A stretch of 54,501 bases of DNA. Origin: Opitutia bacterium. Lineage in GTDB: Bacteria; Verrucomicrobiota; Verrucomicrobiia; Opitutales; UBA953. The notes beneath the pieces are model-generated. The model saw only the letters and a program-made list of their open reading frames with translations. It was not told the origin of the DNA and searched no databases. Numbering within the stretch: position 1 is the stretch's first letter; every line of letters starts with the position of its first letter. Both the position numbers and the translations under genes were made by a program. Shown here in pieces: positions 26,747 to 35,991 of the stretch. The stretch spans positions 1 to 54,501 of the forward strand of contig CANCHK010000009.1 in assembly GCA_947377865.1 (NCBI GenBank), given 5' to 3'.

Positions 26747-26770
26747 CAAGATGCGACAAAGCGTGGAAAT

Positions 26771-26796
26771 GAAAAGGGGCAGGAGATTCCTGCCCC
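26771..26796 (-). terminator. Hairpin terminator after the DUF1501 gene
   Basis: GGGGCAGGA (26776-26784) pairs perfectly with TCCTGCCCC (26788-26796) around a three-base loop. Read on the minus strand it is followed by TTTTC (26775-26771). This is the classic rho-independent layout, placed 33 bases after the DUF1501 stop. Confidence 0.75.
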
Positions 26797-26828
26797 AACC
26801 CCTATCCCAACCCCTATCCCTATCCCTA
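26797..26828 (-). repeat. GGGATA/GGGGTT G-rich tract in the 3' leader of the terminator
   Basis: On the minus strand the DUF1501 stop is followed directly by three GGGATA-type units and then GGGGTTGGGATAGGGGTTGG, leading into the terminator hairpin. Five or more G-runs make an RNA quadruplex plausible. A shorter version (5414-5428) follows the SMP-30-like gene. Confidence 0.6.
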
Positions 26829-28274
26829 TTAGGAGATCAGTTCCTTGACGACCTTGGCTGGGAGGACGCCGGTGAGCTTCTGGTCGAGGCCTTGGAACTT
26901 ATAGGTCAGGCGCTCATGGTTGTAGCCCATGAGGTGCATGATCGTGGCGTGGAAGTCCGAGATGTGGAGCGGGTCCTTGACGATGTTATAGCTGAAGTCG
27001 TCGGTCTCGCCGTAGATGCGGCCGCCTTTGGCACCGCCACCGGCCATCCACATGGTGAAGCATCGCGGGTGGTGGTCGCGGCCGTAGTTGGTCGCGGTGA
27101 GTCCACCCTGGCTATAGATCGTCCGGCCGAATTCTCCGCCCCAGACGATGAGGGTGTCGTCGAACATGCCGCGCTGCTTGAGGTCCTCGATGAGCGCGTG
27201 GCAGGGGCCGTCGATGTCCTTGCACTGGCTGGGCATGCGGTTGGTCAGGTTGCTATGGTGGTCCCAGTTGTTGAGGTAGATCTGCGTGAAGCGGACGCCG
27301 CGTTCGGCGAGGCGACGGGCCATGAGCACGCTGTTGGCGAACGTGCCGGAGACCTTAGCTTCCTCGCCGTACAGTTTGAAGGTGCTCTCGGGCTCTTTCG
27401 TCAGGTCGGTCAGCTCGGGCACCGAAGCCTGCATACGGAAGGCCATCTCATATTGACGGATGCGCGTGTGGGTCTCGGGATCGCCGACCGCCTGGTAATT
27501 GAGGCGGTTGAGTTGGTTGATGCCGTCGATAGTCTGCTTGCGCATATCATCGGGTACGCCGGGCGGGTTGTTGATGAACAGAATCGGGTCGCCCTTGCTG
27601 CGGAAGGAGACGCCCGCGTGTTCGCTCGGGAGATAGCCGCTGGACCACAGGCGCGAGGAGATCGCCTGCTCTTGTTCGCGGTTGGTTGGCGTGGCGATGA
27701 GCACCACGAAGTTCGGCAGGTTATCGTTCTCGGAGCCGAGACCGTAGGAAGCCCAGGAGCCGATGCACGGACGGCCGGCGACCTGGTTGCCGGTCTGCAT
27801 CGCGCAGATGGCCGGCTCGTGGTTGATGGCTTCAGTGTGGAGCGAACGCATCCAGCAGATGTCGTCGGCGTTCTTCGTGAGGTTGGGTAGCAGTTCGGAG
27901 TTCATCCACATGCCGCTTTGGCCGTATTGGGCGAAGTTGAATTTCGACGGCGCGATCGGGAAGCGGGCCTGGCCGCTGGTCATGGTCGTGAGGCGCTGGC
28001 CGTTGCGGATGCTGGGCGGCAGGTCCTTGTCGAACATCTCCTTCATCTTCGGCTTGTAGTCGAAGAGATCGAGCTGTGAGGGGCCGCCGACCATGTGCAG
28101 ATAGATGACGCGCTTGGCCTTCGGCTTGAAGTGCGTGGGGACGGCTCCGGGCGCAGCCTCGGCGGTCGACTTGCCGATGAGCGAGGCGAGGGCGGCGGCG
28201 CCGAGGGCATTGGCACCCGTGCCGAAGAAGCGGCGGCGGGTCTGGAGGGTGTTCCACTCGTGGAGGATGGACAT
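26829..28274 (-). CDS. DUF1501 protein, Tat-type signal; partner of the DUF1549/DUF1553 cytochrome
   Basis: A 481-residue protein with a Tat-like leader (TRRRFFGTGANALGAAALAS). It matches DUF1501, a family of unknown function in the alkaline-phosphatase-like fold: 'KRVIYLHMVGGPSQLDLFDYKP', 'MRSLHTEAINHEPAICAMQTG', 'PNFVVL', 'NWDHHSNLTN', 'VWGGEFGRTIYSQ' and 'GRDHHPRCFTMWMAGGGAKGG'. It lies five bases after the DUF1549/DUF1553 gene, the standard pairing in Planctomycetota and Verrucomicrobiota, so the two probably form a periplasmic redox-linked unit. The gene is followed by G-rich repeats and a hairpin terminator, ending its transcript. Confidence 0.9.
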   Translation of the reverse strand: MSILHEWNTLQTRRRFFGTGANALGAAALASLIGKSTAEAAPGAVPTHFKPKAKRVIYLHMVGGPSQLDLFDYKPKMKEMFDKDLPPSIRNGQRLTTMTSGQARFPIAPSKFNFAQYGQSGMWMNSELLPNLTKNADDICWMRSLHTEAINHEPAICAMQTGNQVAGRPCIGSWASYGLGSENDNLPNFVVLIATPTNREQEQAISSRLWSSGYLPSEHAGVSFRSKGDPILFINNPPGVPDDMRKQTIDGINQLNRLNYQAVGDPETHTRIRQYEMAFRMQASVPELTDLTKEPESTFKLYGEEAKVSGTFANSVLMARRLAERGVRFTQIYLNNWDHHSNLTNRMPSQCKDIDGPCHALIEDLKQRGMFDDTLIVWGGEFGRTIYSQGGLTATNYGRDHHPRCFTMWMAGGGAKGGRIYGETDDFSYNIVKDPLHISDFHATIMHLMGYNHERLTYKFQGLDQKLTGVLPAKVVKELIS

Positions 28275-28279
28275 GGGGA

Positions 28280-31200
28280 TTATTTGTTAAGGACTTCGTC
28301 GAGGTTGAGGAGCTGGCTGCAGACCATCGTCCAGGCGGCCAGTTCGGTCTTGGGGAGTTTGTCGTCGGACTTCGAATCGCCCACCTTTAAGAGGGCATCT
28401 GCGTCCGCCGCGTGGGTGCCGTAGTGCTTGCGCAGTTGGGCGAGGCTGTCGGTCAGGATCGGCAGCTCGTTTGCCTTGAGCGGACGGCAGAGCAGGCGGG
28501 TGGCGGCGGCGTTGAGGCGCGTCGTGTCGTCGCCCGGGGACTGCAGCGTGTGCTGGGCCAGGATGCGTGCGGATTCGACATACTGGGGGTCGTTGAGCGT
28601 CACGAGCGCCTGGAGGGGCGTGTTGGTGCGGTCGCGACGGACGCAGCTCGCTTCGCGCGAAGGGGCGTTGAAGATGTCGAGGCTGGCCGGCGGGGCCATG
28701 CGTTTCCAGAAGTTGTAGACCGTGCGGCGGTAGAGGTTTTCGCCGGTGTCCTGCTTATAGGACATGTTGTGCATGCCGACGATTTCCCAGATGTTCTCGG
28801 GCTGATACGGGTAGGTTCCAGGCCCGCCCATGCGGGGGGAGAGGGTGCCGCTGGCGGCGAGGGCGTAGTCGCGGATCATCTCGGCATCCATGCGGAAGCG
28901 CGGACCGCGGCTGAGCAGGGCGTTGTCGCGGTCCTTTTCGAGTTTCTCAGGCGTGATGATCGCGGCCTGGCGGTAGGTGGCGCTGGTCAGCACCTGCTTG
29001 TAGAAGCGCTTCAGGTCCCAACCGCTGGCTCGGAAGTCGACGGCCAGCCAGTCGAGCAGTTCCGGGTGCGACGGCGCGCTGCCCATGATGCCGAAATCCT
29101 CGGTGGTCTTGACGAAGCCCGTGCCGAAGAGCTCCTGCCACATGCGATTGACCGTCACGCGGGCGGTGAGGGTGTTGGCTTCGCTGACGAGCCACTTGGC
29201 GAGGCCGAGGCGGTTGCGCGGGGCGTCGGCGGGGAGCTTGCCGAGCGCGGCCGGGACCTCGGCTTCGACTTGGGCGCCAGGTTTATCGTAGGCGCCGCGC
29301 ATCAGGATGTTGGCCATCGGCTTCGAATCCATCTTCTCCTCCTGGATGTGCGTGAGAGGGCTGCGATTCTTGATCGCCATCTGCTCATTGGTCAGCTTCG
29401 CGAGGGTGGCGGTGGCCTGCTTGAAGGGCTCATGCCGGGTGGCGAGATAGTATTCGAGCACCTGTTCCTTCAGCTTGTCGTTGAGCTTCGGGGCGGCGAG
29501 CAGGCGCTGCAGGGGGCCGACCTTGGACAAGGTGGTCACTTCCGCGGGCGTCAGCTGGCGTCCGTAGAGGTAAGCGTCCTGGATTTCCCCTTCGAAGAAT
29601 TCGCTTCCGCTACGCTGGCCGATTCGGGTGGGCGTGGCGGCCTTGGAGGAGGTCGTCAGCTTGTCGACGTCGGTCTTCAGGGCGGTCAACACCCCGTCGA
29701 TGTAGAGGCGGATGCCGGAGGCCTTGCCGCTGCCGTCGTAGGTCGCGAACACATGCTGCCAGACGCCGGGTCGAACGGCGGGTTTCGCGGTGACGACCTT
29801 GATCGCGTCGTCGGGCCATTTGCTGATGATATAGACGCCATAGCTTTTACCTGCCTGGAAGAGGGACCAGCCTTGGGAGCCCTTCGGGTCATCCATCCGG
29901 GCGATAATCGCCCCAGAGCCTTCGGCTATGCTGACATGAGCCCAGGCGCCGACGCTGAAGGGTTGCTTGGTGTCGAAGTTGCCGAGGTCACCCAGCGAGA
30001 GGGAGGACCCTTTCTTGAAGCTCGGTGCGGGCCCCAGCTTACCGTTCGGCTTCCAGGTCACCGGTTCGCCGACGGCGGTCGTGCCAGCAGGGATGCCTTT
30101 TCCTTCGTTGAGAGGGAGGTGTGCGACCAGATCCTTGGTCGGGATATCAGCGTCGAGGTCCTTCGGCTTGGCCGTGGTGAGCCACTTGTCGAACAGTGGC
30201 ACGCCGGTCTTGCGCGTTTCGGCGAGCTGTTGATTGCTCGTGGCAATCTCGCCCGGCAGGGCTCCCCAGCGCGGCTTATCAGCGTCCGACGGAAGATAGA
30301 GCACCGGTCCTTTGCCGTCCTTCACGTTACCGTCGAGTCCGCCTTGCGTCGTATTGCGGAAGAAGGCCGCCATGGAATAGTAATCCTTCTGCGTGATCGG
30401 GTCGAACTTATGGTCGTGGCATTGGGCGCAGTTCGTGGTGAGGCCGAGGTAGACCCAGCCCATCGTCTGAACACGGTCGGCGGCGTAGTTGGCCAGATTC
30501 TCTTCGACGATGGTGCCACCTTCATTGGTGGTGATATTGCAGCGCTGCAGGCCGGTCGCGATGAGCTGGTCTTCGGTCGGCTTGGGCAGAAGGTCACCGG
30601 CGAGCTGCTCGACGGTGAACTGGTCGAAAGGCTGGTTGCGATTGAAGGCCTTCACGACCCAGTCGCGGTAGGGCCACATCTCGCGGTAAGCGTCGAAGTG
30701 TAGGCCGTGCGTGTCGGAGTAACGAGCGGCGTCGAGCCAGTAGCGCGCACGGTGTTCGCCGTAGGCGGGCGTTGCGAGGAGTTCGTCGACGAGGGCGGAG
30801 ACCTGAGTGTCGTTCAGTCGATCTCCAGACTTAGGTGCGTATTTGGCAAGCAGCTCGGGCGAGGGGGGCAGGCCGGTGAGGTCTAGGCTGATACGGCGCA
30901 CGAGCGTATGGGCGTCGGCTTCGGGGGCTGGCTTGAGTCCGGCGGCGGCAAGCTTCGTAGCGACGAAGCGGTCGATGGGATTTTGGGACCAGGCGGCGTC
31001 GGCGACTTCGGGCAACGCTGCCTTCTGTGGAGCGACAAGGGACCAGTGAGGCTGCCAAGGGGCACCTTGGGCGATCCAATGCTTGATGAGGGCGACCTCG
31101 GCCGCCTTCAGGGTCTTGTGCTCCTTAGGCGGGGGCATGACCTCCTCTTCGTCCTTTGAGCTGATGCGCTGGAAGAGCGTGCTCTTGTCTGGCTGGCCTT

Positions 31201-31432
31201 TGATGATGGTCGGCGGCTCTTCCTTGCCGTCCTTGGTCATGCGCGGCGCGAAGAACCCAGCTTCGGTGTCGAGGCGGAGGCTCGCCTTGCGGGCCGCCGG
31301 ATCCGGGCCGTGGCAATGGAAGCAGTTTTCGGCGAGGATCGGACGGATGTCGCGGTTGAACTGGATGGTCTCGTCGGCCGCGAAGGACGCAGACACGAGG
31401 AAGGGCAGGAGTGCCAAGACGGGCTTACACAT
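28280..31432 (-). CDS. Planctomycete-type cytochrome: PSCyt1-DUF1549-LamG-DUF1553
   Basis: A 1,050-residue secreted protein. The signal peptide ends near residue 19. CFHCH (about residue 37) with 'ARKASLRLDTEAG' marks the N-terminal cytochrome module (PSCyt1). DUF1549 follows ('NPIDRFVATKLAAAGLKPAPEAD', 'RYWLDAARYSDTHGLHFDAYR') and holds [12 protein letters not shown] (about residue 333), a second heme motif. A LamG/concanavalin module occupies about residues 487-637. DUF1553 is at about 730-1000 ('ARVTVNRMWQELFGTGFVKT', 'RRTVYNFWKRMAPPASL'). It is thought to transfer electrons in the periplasm; the inserted lectin-like module suggests glycan contact. CTTCCCC adjoins the ATG; there is no Shine-Dalgarno. 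Confidence 0.9.
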   Translation of the reverse strand: MCKPVLALLPFLVSASFAADETIQFNRDIRPILAENCFHCHGPDPAARKASLRLDTEAGFFAPRMTKDGKEEPPTIIKGQPDKSTLFQRISSKDEEEVMPPPKEHKTLKAAEVALIKHWIAQGAPWQPHWSLVAPQKAALPEVADAAWSQNPIDRFVATKLAAAGLKPAPEADAHTLVRRISLDLTGLPPSPELLAKYAPKSGDRLNDTQVSALVDELLATPAYGEHRARYWLDAARYSDTHGLHFDAYREMWPYRDWVVKAFNRNQPFDQFTVEQLAGDLLPKPTEDQLIATGLQRCNITTNEGGTIVEENLANYAADRVQTMGWVYLGLTTNCAQCHDHKFDPITQKDYYSMAAFFRNTTQGGLDGNVKDGKGPVLYLPSDADKPRWGALPGEIATSNQQLAETRKTGVPLFDKWLTTAKPKDLDADIPTKDLVAHLPLNEGKGIPAGTTAVGEPVTWKPNGKLGPAPSFKKGSSLSLGDLGNFDTKQPFSVGAWAHVSIAEGSGAIIARMDDPKGSQGWSLFQAGKSYGVYIISKWPDDAIKVVTAKPAVRPGVWQHVFATYDGSGKASGIRLYIDGVLTALKTDVDKLTTSSKAATPTRIGQRSGSEFFEGEIQDAYLYGRQLTPAEVTTLSKVGPLQRLLAAPKLNDKLKEQVLEYYLATRHEPFKQATATLAKLTNEQMAIKNRSPLTHIQEEKMDSKPMANILMRGAYDKPGAQVEAEVPAALGKLPADAPRNRLGLAKWLVSEANTLTARVTVNRMWQELFGTGFVKTTEDFGIMGSAPSHPELLDWLAVDFRASGWDLKRFYKQVLTSATYRQAAIITPEKLEKDRDNALLSRGPRFRMDAEMIRDYALAASGTLSPRMGGPGTYPYQPENIWEIVGMHNMSYKQDTGENLYRRTVYNFWKRMAPPASLDIFNAPSREASCVRRDRTNTPLQALVTLNDPQYVESARILAQHTLQSPGDDTTRLNAAATRLLCRPLKANELPILTDSLAQLRKHYGTHAADADALLKVGDSKSDDKLPKTELAAWTMVCSQLLNLDEVLNK

Positions 31433-31586
31433 GGGGGAAGGGGTGGCTTTAAATAAAGGGGGTTAACGGGTGAGGGGAAGCCGGATTCGGTCCGTCAGGG
31501 AATAAGAGTGGCCCCTGGGCGGGTTGTTCCCCGCTTAGGTGTTAAATACTACCCTCCGGTCGCGTGAATTAGCAGGGCCGCACCCT

Positions 31587-33053
31587 TTACTTGCCTTTGG
31601 CGCCGGCGTGGACCTTTTCGCTGTCTCGGAGCGCCTGGCTCAAGGGTGCCAGCAGCGGGGCGATCGGCTCCTCCAGTTCGGAGAAGAACCCTTCGCGGTA
31701 GGTGTGATGGGCGTCCTCGTAGGACTTCGCCGTCCGGGTGTCTCCCTTTTGCAAGGCTTCGAGGTAGGGTTTGCGGAGTCCGCGGATGTATCCGCAATGA
31801 TGCCAGCCGATGAAGTAAGGCAACGCGAACAGCTGGGTCACGTGATCGGCGTAGGTCAGGCCAAGCTTTCCGTAGAAGTCCGTGTTCGTGATCGGGTTGT
31901 CTTCCCAGAGCGGATTGCATGCCGTGTCGCCGTTGAGGATGGGCTTGCCCGAGAGCCGGTGGAGCAGGCCGAGCGTCTTGATCTGCTCCGCGGCCGGTGC
32001 GTAGTACTGGATGTTGATGACGTCGACGAACGGCTGCATCGCTTCGAGGCTGCGTGCGAGCTCGGACGGGTAGCGATGGTCGCGGCCCAGGTTCAGCTTG
32101 TCGCCTAGGATGAGGTGATGCGGGTCGTGTTTCCGGATAGCCGCATGACGTATCGTGTACCATTGGCGCATGATGACATCGAGGAATGCCACGCTGTCGG
32201 CGGCGGCTTGTTTGGCGTCGGACAGTTTTCGCCAATCCGTGACAGCGCCCAGCGATTCCCAGGTGGCTTCAGGTCGTCCGTAGGTCGCCCCGGCTTTCTC
32301 CGCCGTGGGATAGCGGGTCTTCATGAGCGCCAGCCAGGCCTGCTTGCCCGCGGCGTTGGCGGGAAGTGACATCAGGGCCAGATTCCAGGGGTGAATCACT
32401 CGCTCGGCGTCGGACAGTTTCTTCACTGCAATCGAGTCGGGGCCGTCGCTGACGGTCCACGGCGGGCCGTCGGTGTAGGCGTAGCCGAGGAGCATGGGGT
32501 CGGTGGCGCGGGGCTTGACGAACTCGGCCGCATTGGCCTCGACGGACTGCCGGAAGGCTTCGCCGAAGATATCGGTGGGCCGGCGGCGCATCGCTTGAAG
32601 GAGCTGCGGCCGCGTCATGTTCCATCCCCAGGGGGTGTGGAGGTCGAGTTCTACGACATAGTAGGCTTTGCTGGCGGCGCGCAGGCTGGGCGAGAGAGGG
32701 TTATGGAAGCCGAAAGTGTTGAATCCGGCGGACTCAAAGGAGCGCGCGACGTTCGCCGCCCACTTTTTCGCCGCTTCGCCGCCTTCGTTGATCTGTCCGT
32801 CGGTCGAGACGAGATCTGGCCCGTAGGTCTGGCGGACGAATTCCCGGTTGTTGGGCGATTGCCAGTAAAGGCCTTCGACGTGATTCGCTCCGACCGAGAG
32901 GAAGGTGCGGCCGTCAGGCGCCGTGAACCACCACACGCCGTCTTTGTTGGCGATGCCCACGAAGCCGGTTCCCTCCGCTCCGAGCAGGCTCGCGGCCAGT
33001 CCGAGGAGACCGGTCGCGAGTAAGCCGGTGGTGCGGCGAAAGACGTGGGGCAT
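31587..33053 (-). CDS. Secreted agarase-like TIM-barrel protein (GH-A type) lacking obvious catalytic Glu
   Basis: The ATG at 33053 is used; an in-frame TTG at 33065 is not needed. The 488-residue product has a signal peptide (to about residue 25) and begins with 'GVWWFTAPDGRTFLSVGANHVEGL', the opening of agarase-like GH-A barrels. 'FNTFGFHNP', 'LLGYAYTDGPPW', 'HLILGDKLNLGRD', 'VDVINIQYYAP' and 'GKPILNGDTACNPLWEDN' mark later strands. Where GH-A enzymes usually have N-E (acid/base) and a Glu nucleophile, these segments read TDGPPW and GDTACN, so catalysis may be altered or absent. It is the only candidate polysaccharide endo-hydrolase of the window. It lies 15 bases after the sulfatase stop upstream and 154 bases before the cytochrome gene downstream. 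Confidence 0.65.
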   Translation of the reverse strand: MPHVFRRTTGLLATGLLGLAASLLGAEGTGFVGIANKDGVWWFTAPDGRTFLSVGANHVEGLYWQSPNNREFVRQTYGPDLVSTDGQINEGGEAAKKWAANVARSFESAGFNTFGFHNPLSPSLRAASKAYYVVELDLHTPWGWNMTRPQLLQAMRRRPTDIFGEAFRQSVEANAAEFVKPRATDPMLLGYAYTDGPPWTVSDGPDSIAVKKLSDAERVIHPWNLALMSLPANAAGKQAWLALMKTRYPTAEKAGATYGRPEATWESLGAVTDWRKLSDAKQAAADSVAFLDVIMRQWYTIRHAAIRKHDPHHLILGDKLNLGRDHRYPSELARSLEAMQPFVDVINIQYYAPAAEQIKTLGLLHRLSGKPILNGDTACNPLWEDNPITNTDFYGKLGLTYADHVTQLFALPYFIGWHHCGYIRGLRKPYLEALQKGDTRTAKSYEDAHHTYREGFFSELEEPIAPLLAPLSQALRDSEKVHAGAKGK

Positions 33054-33068
33054 CAAAATCGGCAAGGC

Positions 33069-34940
33069 CTAGAATTCCCAGCGGCGGGCCTTAGCTCCGG
33101 TCGGTTTCAGTTCGACCCAGTCGATCTCCACAGCCTCGGTGGCGTGGGGAAGGTAGAGGCGCATCAGTGTGGCCGGACCGTTGTGAGGAAGGTCGACAGT
33201 AATGTCCTGCCAATCGCCCGCTTTGGCGGAGTAGGGGAACGCGACGATTTCGCCGGTCTTGCTGCCAGTGGTTGGGACGAGGTCGATATGCCCTTCGCCA
33301 CCATTCGCCGTGCGGAGTCGGAAGGTGACCTTGGCGGGTCCGGTGAGGTTGGCGCCGACGCCGAGGAAAGGAGAGGGGCCCTTTCCTTTAGCAGTGACTA
33401 TGCCGTCCTTGACCGTGGCGTCGCAGTTACGGTTTTTCCAACCCATCAGCGGATCTTTGGGTGTCGCGACGACTTTGCCGTAGGCCGGATTGAGTTTCGG
33501 AATCACAGCGTCGGTGTCTTTGAGGAAATCGGTAATGAGTCCGTTAAGTTCCAATACGAGTTCGGGCTTCTCCTTCGCGAGGTTGTGGCGCTCGCCGAGG
33601 TCGTTCTTCAGGTCGTAGAGCTCGAGGTCGTCTGAACCGTCGTCATTGCGCGCATAGAAGCGGACGAGCTTCCAGTCGCCCTTGCGCACGTAGGTGCCAG
33701 CATAGAAGCCGTCCATGACGGAATCGCGCGTGGCTGTGCCGTGAGGGAAGTGGCAGAAGACGCGGTCACGGGGCGAGTCGCCACCGAGGAGGGCCTTAGA
33801 CTGATCATGGCCATCGAGCTTGATGCCATGGTGTGGCTTGAGTCCGACGAACGAGAGTAAGGTCGGGTAGAAATCGACGGTTTGGAAAAGGATATCGCTG
33901 GTCGCGCCAGCCTTGGCCTTACCGGGCCAGGCGAAGATGAACGGCTCACGGGTGCCGCCTTCGTAGAGCGAGGCCTTGCCGCTGCGGAGTGGGAGGTTGC
34001 TGGTCGCCGGGATGTCGGCGTAGCCTTCGGGGTCGGTCTTCTTGGGCGGGTAGGCGTAGCCACCGTTATCGGAATAGAACACGATGATCGTGTTGTCGGC
34101 GATGCCCGCGTCGTCGACGGCCTGCAGGATGCGGCCGACGCCGTCGTCGAGGGATTTCACCATCGCAGCGTACAGGGCGTTGTGCTGCGGGTTCGTCGGG
34201 TCGACCTTGGACTTGAAGTGTTCGATATAGTCCGCCCGTGCGTTCCAAGGAGAATGGACCGAGTAGGCCCAGTAGTTCATGTAGAACGGCTTATCCTTAT
34301 GGGCGACAATGTACTTCGCAGCTTCCTTGGACATACGGTCCTCGATGTTCATACCGACTTCATCGGTGATGGTGGGGTCTTTGATGAACTTCCACGGGGC
34401 GAGGTAGCCGCCGCCGGGTCCGGCAGCGTTCGGCACGTGGGGGAAGTCCGAGTCGAAGCCTTGATCCTGGGGTTCGTAATGGTCCGCGGGCTTCAGGTTG
34501 TGTCCGAGGTGCCACTTGCCGAAATGCGCGGTTGAATAGCCGGCTTCTTTCAGCGCTTCGGCGAGGGTGAAGTATTCCGTCTTCAGGCGGGAGACGCTGT
34601 TGGCGACGAGCAGGCGGGACTTAGGGCCATCTTTGACCAGTTCCTTGGTTAGGTAGATGGGGTTGATGTGGCAGACCGGTGCAGTGATACCAGTGCGTGC
34701 AGGGTATTGGCCAACGAGGATGCTCGAGCGCGTCGGCGAACAGAGCGGGCTGGCAGCGTAGGCCTGCGTGAAACGCGTGCCGCGCTTAGCCAGACGGTCG
34801 ATGTTCGGGGTCTCGTAGAATGTGCTACCGAAGCAGCCGAGGTCATGCGCGCCAAGGTCGTCGGCGAGGATGAAGATCACGTTCGGCTTGTCGGCGGCGA
34901 GGGCCGCGAGCGGAGCGAGGAGGAGGGCGATGAGACGCAT
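33069..34940 (-). CDS. Secreted sulfatase (CSPTR) with C-terminal beta-sandwich domain
   Basis: A 623-residue protein: signal peptide (MRLIALLLAPLAALAA), metal site 'FILADDLGAHDLG', maturation motif CSPTRSSILVGQYPARTG (Cys67), 'AHFGKWHLGHNL' and 'IVFYSDNGGYAYPP'. The sulfatase part ends near residue 480. The last ~130 residues ('GIVTAKGKGPSPFLGVG', 'LTGPAKVTFRLRT', 'VEIDWVELKP') form a beta-sandwich related to the C-terminal domain of the sulfatase at 38854-40662. The appended domain probably binds the glycan. It is 15 bases downstream of the alpha/beta hydrolase stop and is followed by the agarase-like gene. Confidence 0.92.
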   Translation of the reverse strand: MRLIALLLAPLAALAADKPNVIFILADDLGAHDLGCFGSTFYETPNIDRLAKRGTRFTQAYAASPLCSPTRSSILVGQYPARTGITAPVCHINPIYLTKELVKDGPKSRLLVANSVSRLKTEYFTLAEALKEAGYSTAHFGKWHLGHNLKPADHYEPQDQGFDSDFPHVPNAAGPGGGYLAPWKFIKDPTITDEVGMNIEDRMSKEAAKYIVAHKDKPFYMNYWAYSVHSPWNARADYIEHFKSKVDPTNPQHNALYAAMVKSLDDGVGRILQAVDDAGIADNTIIVFYSDNGGYAYPPKKTDPEGYADIPATSNLPLRSGKASLYEGGTREPFIFAWPGKAKAGATSDILFQTVDFYPTLLSFVGLKPHHGIKLDGHDQSKALLGGDSPRDRVFCHFPHGTATRDSVMDGFYAGTYVRKGDWKLVRFYARNDDGSDDLELYDLKNDLGERHNLAKEKPELVLELNGLITDFLKDTDAVIPKLNPAYGKVVATPKDPLMGWKNRNCDATVKDGIVTAKGKGPSPFLGVGANLTGPAKVTFRLRTANGGEGHIDLVPTTGSKTGEIVAFPYSAKAGDWQDITVDLPHNGPATLMRLYLPHATEAVEIDWVELKPTGAKARRWEF

Positions 34941-34955
34941 GAGGAAGATTTAGGA

Positions 34956-35966
34956 TTAGCGTTGGAGGTGTTCGATGACGAATTTGGCTGCGGTGGCGGT
35001 GATTTCCTCGATGGTCGGAGAGCAGTTCAGACCGAAGCCATGCGTGCCTTCCTTGACTTCGACATATTGGATCTCGGCGCCCACTTCTTTGCCTTTAGCA
35101 AAAAGTTTTCGGGAATTATCGACGGACAACACGGTATCTTTATCGCCATGGAAACAGAAGACTGGCGTCGAGTTTTTCTGGATGAGTACGACCGGGCTTA
35201 ATAGTCGCATGATATCGCGCTTCTTGTCAGCAGGTCCTCCGAACATCAGCGTGGCTCGTTGACCTAGGAAACGCCCGGCGAGCTTTTCGTCCGTGAAGTC
35301 GGTCGCAGGGTAGTAAGCGATTTCACAGCGGATGGAGGCTGGGTCGAAGGCGGCGAGTTCCGGGTCGCCAGGATATTTCTTGGGATCGCCGAGAGCGGTG
35401 ACGAGGGAGAGGTGCCCCCCGGCGGATCCGCCGATGGTGGCGATGCGCGTGGGGTCGATGTGGTATTGGGCCGCATTTTTGACGAGGAAACGCAGTGCGT
35501 CTTTGCAGTCGATGGCACTGTCAAACGCCGAAGCTTTGGGGGAATTCAGCCGGTATTCGATGCTGGCGCAGATGATGCCAGCCTTGGCACAATGATGAAA
35601 TACGCCTGAGATGTCTGGTCGGGTCATGCGGAAGCGGTCGCCGCCGGACCAGCCGCCGCCATGGATGTAGACGAGGATGGGAGCGGCCGGATTTTTTAAT
35701 CCTTTCGGGGTCAGGATTTCCATCTGTAGAGCCTGGTCGCCGACTTTCTTGTAAACGATATCGGGCAGGTGGTCGAACTCCGGGAAAGCTGCGGCGATGA
35801 TTTCCGCTTGGGTTTTAGTAGATGCCTTTTTGGCCGGCCGGGTAGCCTTCTTGCCCTTACCGGTTTCCGCTGTCGGGTTGGCTGGTGGACTTGCCGGCTT
35901 GTTGTCCGGCTCGGCTCCGAAGAGCGCGAGGGCCGCTAGACATGAAATGAGGGTGAGGATACGCAT
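34956..35966 (-). CDS. Secreted alpha/beta hydrolase (BD-FAE/esterase-lipase type) with Lys-rich N-region
   Basis: The start is set at 35966 (MRILTLISCLAALALFGAE), since sequence upstream of it is Arg/Lys-rich and unlike a signal; 336 residues. 'ILVYIHGGGWSGGDRFRM' is the HGGGW oxyanion-hole motif and 'IATIGGSAGGHLSL' the nucleophile elbow (Ser181). 'VFCFHGDKDTVLS' and 'EVKEGTHGFGLN' supply the Asp and His. This is the ferulic acid esterase/acetyl esterase pattern (BD-FAE). Residues about 36-52 are basic (TGKGKKATRPAKKASTK). It is sandwiched between sulfatases with gaps of 15 and 25 bases. Likely acts as a glycan deacylase. Confidence 0.85.
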   Translation of the reverse strand: MRILTLISCLAALALFGAEPDNKPASPPANPTAETGKGKKATRPAKKASTKTQAEIIAAAFPEFDHLPDIVYKKVGDQALQMEILTPKGLKNPAAPILVYIHGGGWSGGDRFRMTRPDISGVFHHCAKAGIICASIEYRLNSPKASAFDSAIDCKDALRFLVKNAAQYHIDPTRIATIGGSAGGHLSLVTALGDPKKYPGDPELAAFDPASIRCEIAYYPATDFTDEKLAGRFLGQRATLMFGGPADKKRDIMRLLSPVVLIQKNSTPVFCFHGDKDTVLSVDNSRKLFAKGKEVGAEIQYVEVKEGTHGFGLNCSPTIEEITATAAKFVIEHLQR

Positions 35967-35991
35967 GTAAAAATTTAGCGCTGAGGTGATC

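Noticed and set aside
26705-26749. N-terminal extension MPTPTPTPIPTPCYP of the concanavalin-like protein
   Set aside because: The extra residues are encoded by the C-rich repeat and precede a complete signal peptide starting at 26704, so they are not part of the protein.
28412-30703. Plus-strand open frame of 763 residues
   Set aside because: It is antisense to the DUF1549/DUF1553 cytochrome with matching codon phase; its long openness follows from codon bias. No motif, signal or start context supports it.
31433-31586. Possible promoter or small gene in the 154-base gap
   Set aside because: No convincing -35/-10 pair, ribosome-binding site or conserved frame; only a short GCGGG/CCCGC stem (31519-31534) is visible.
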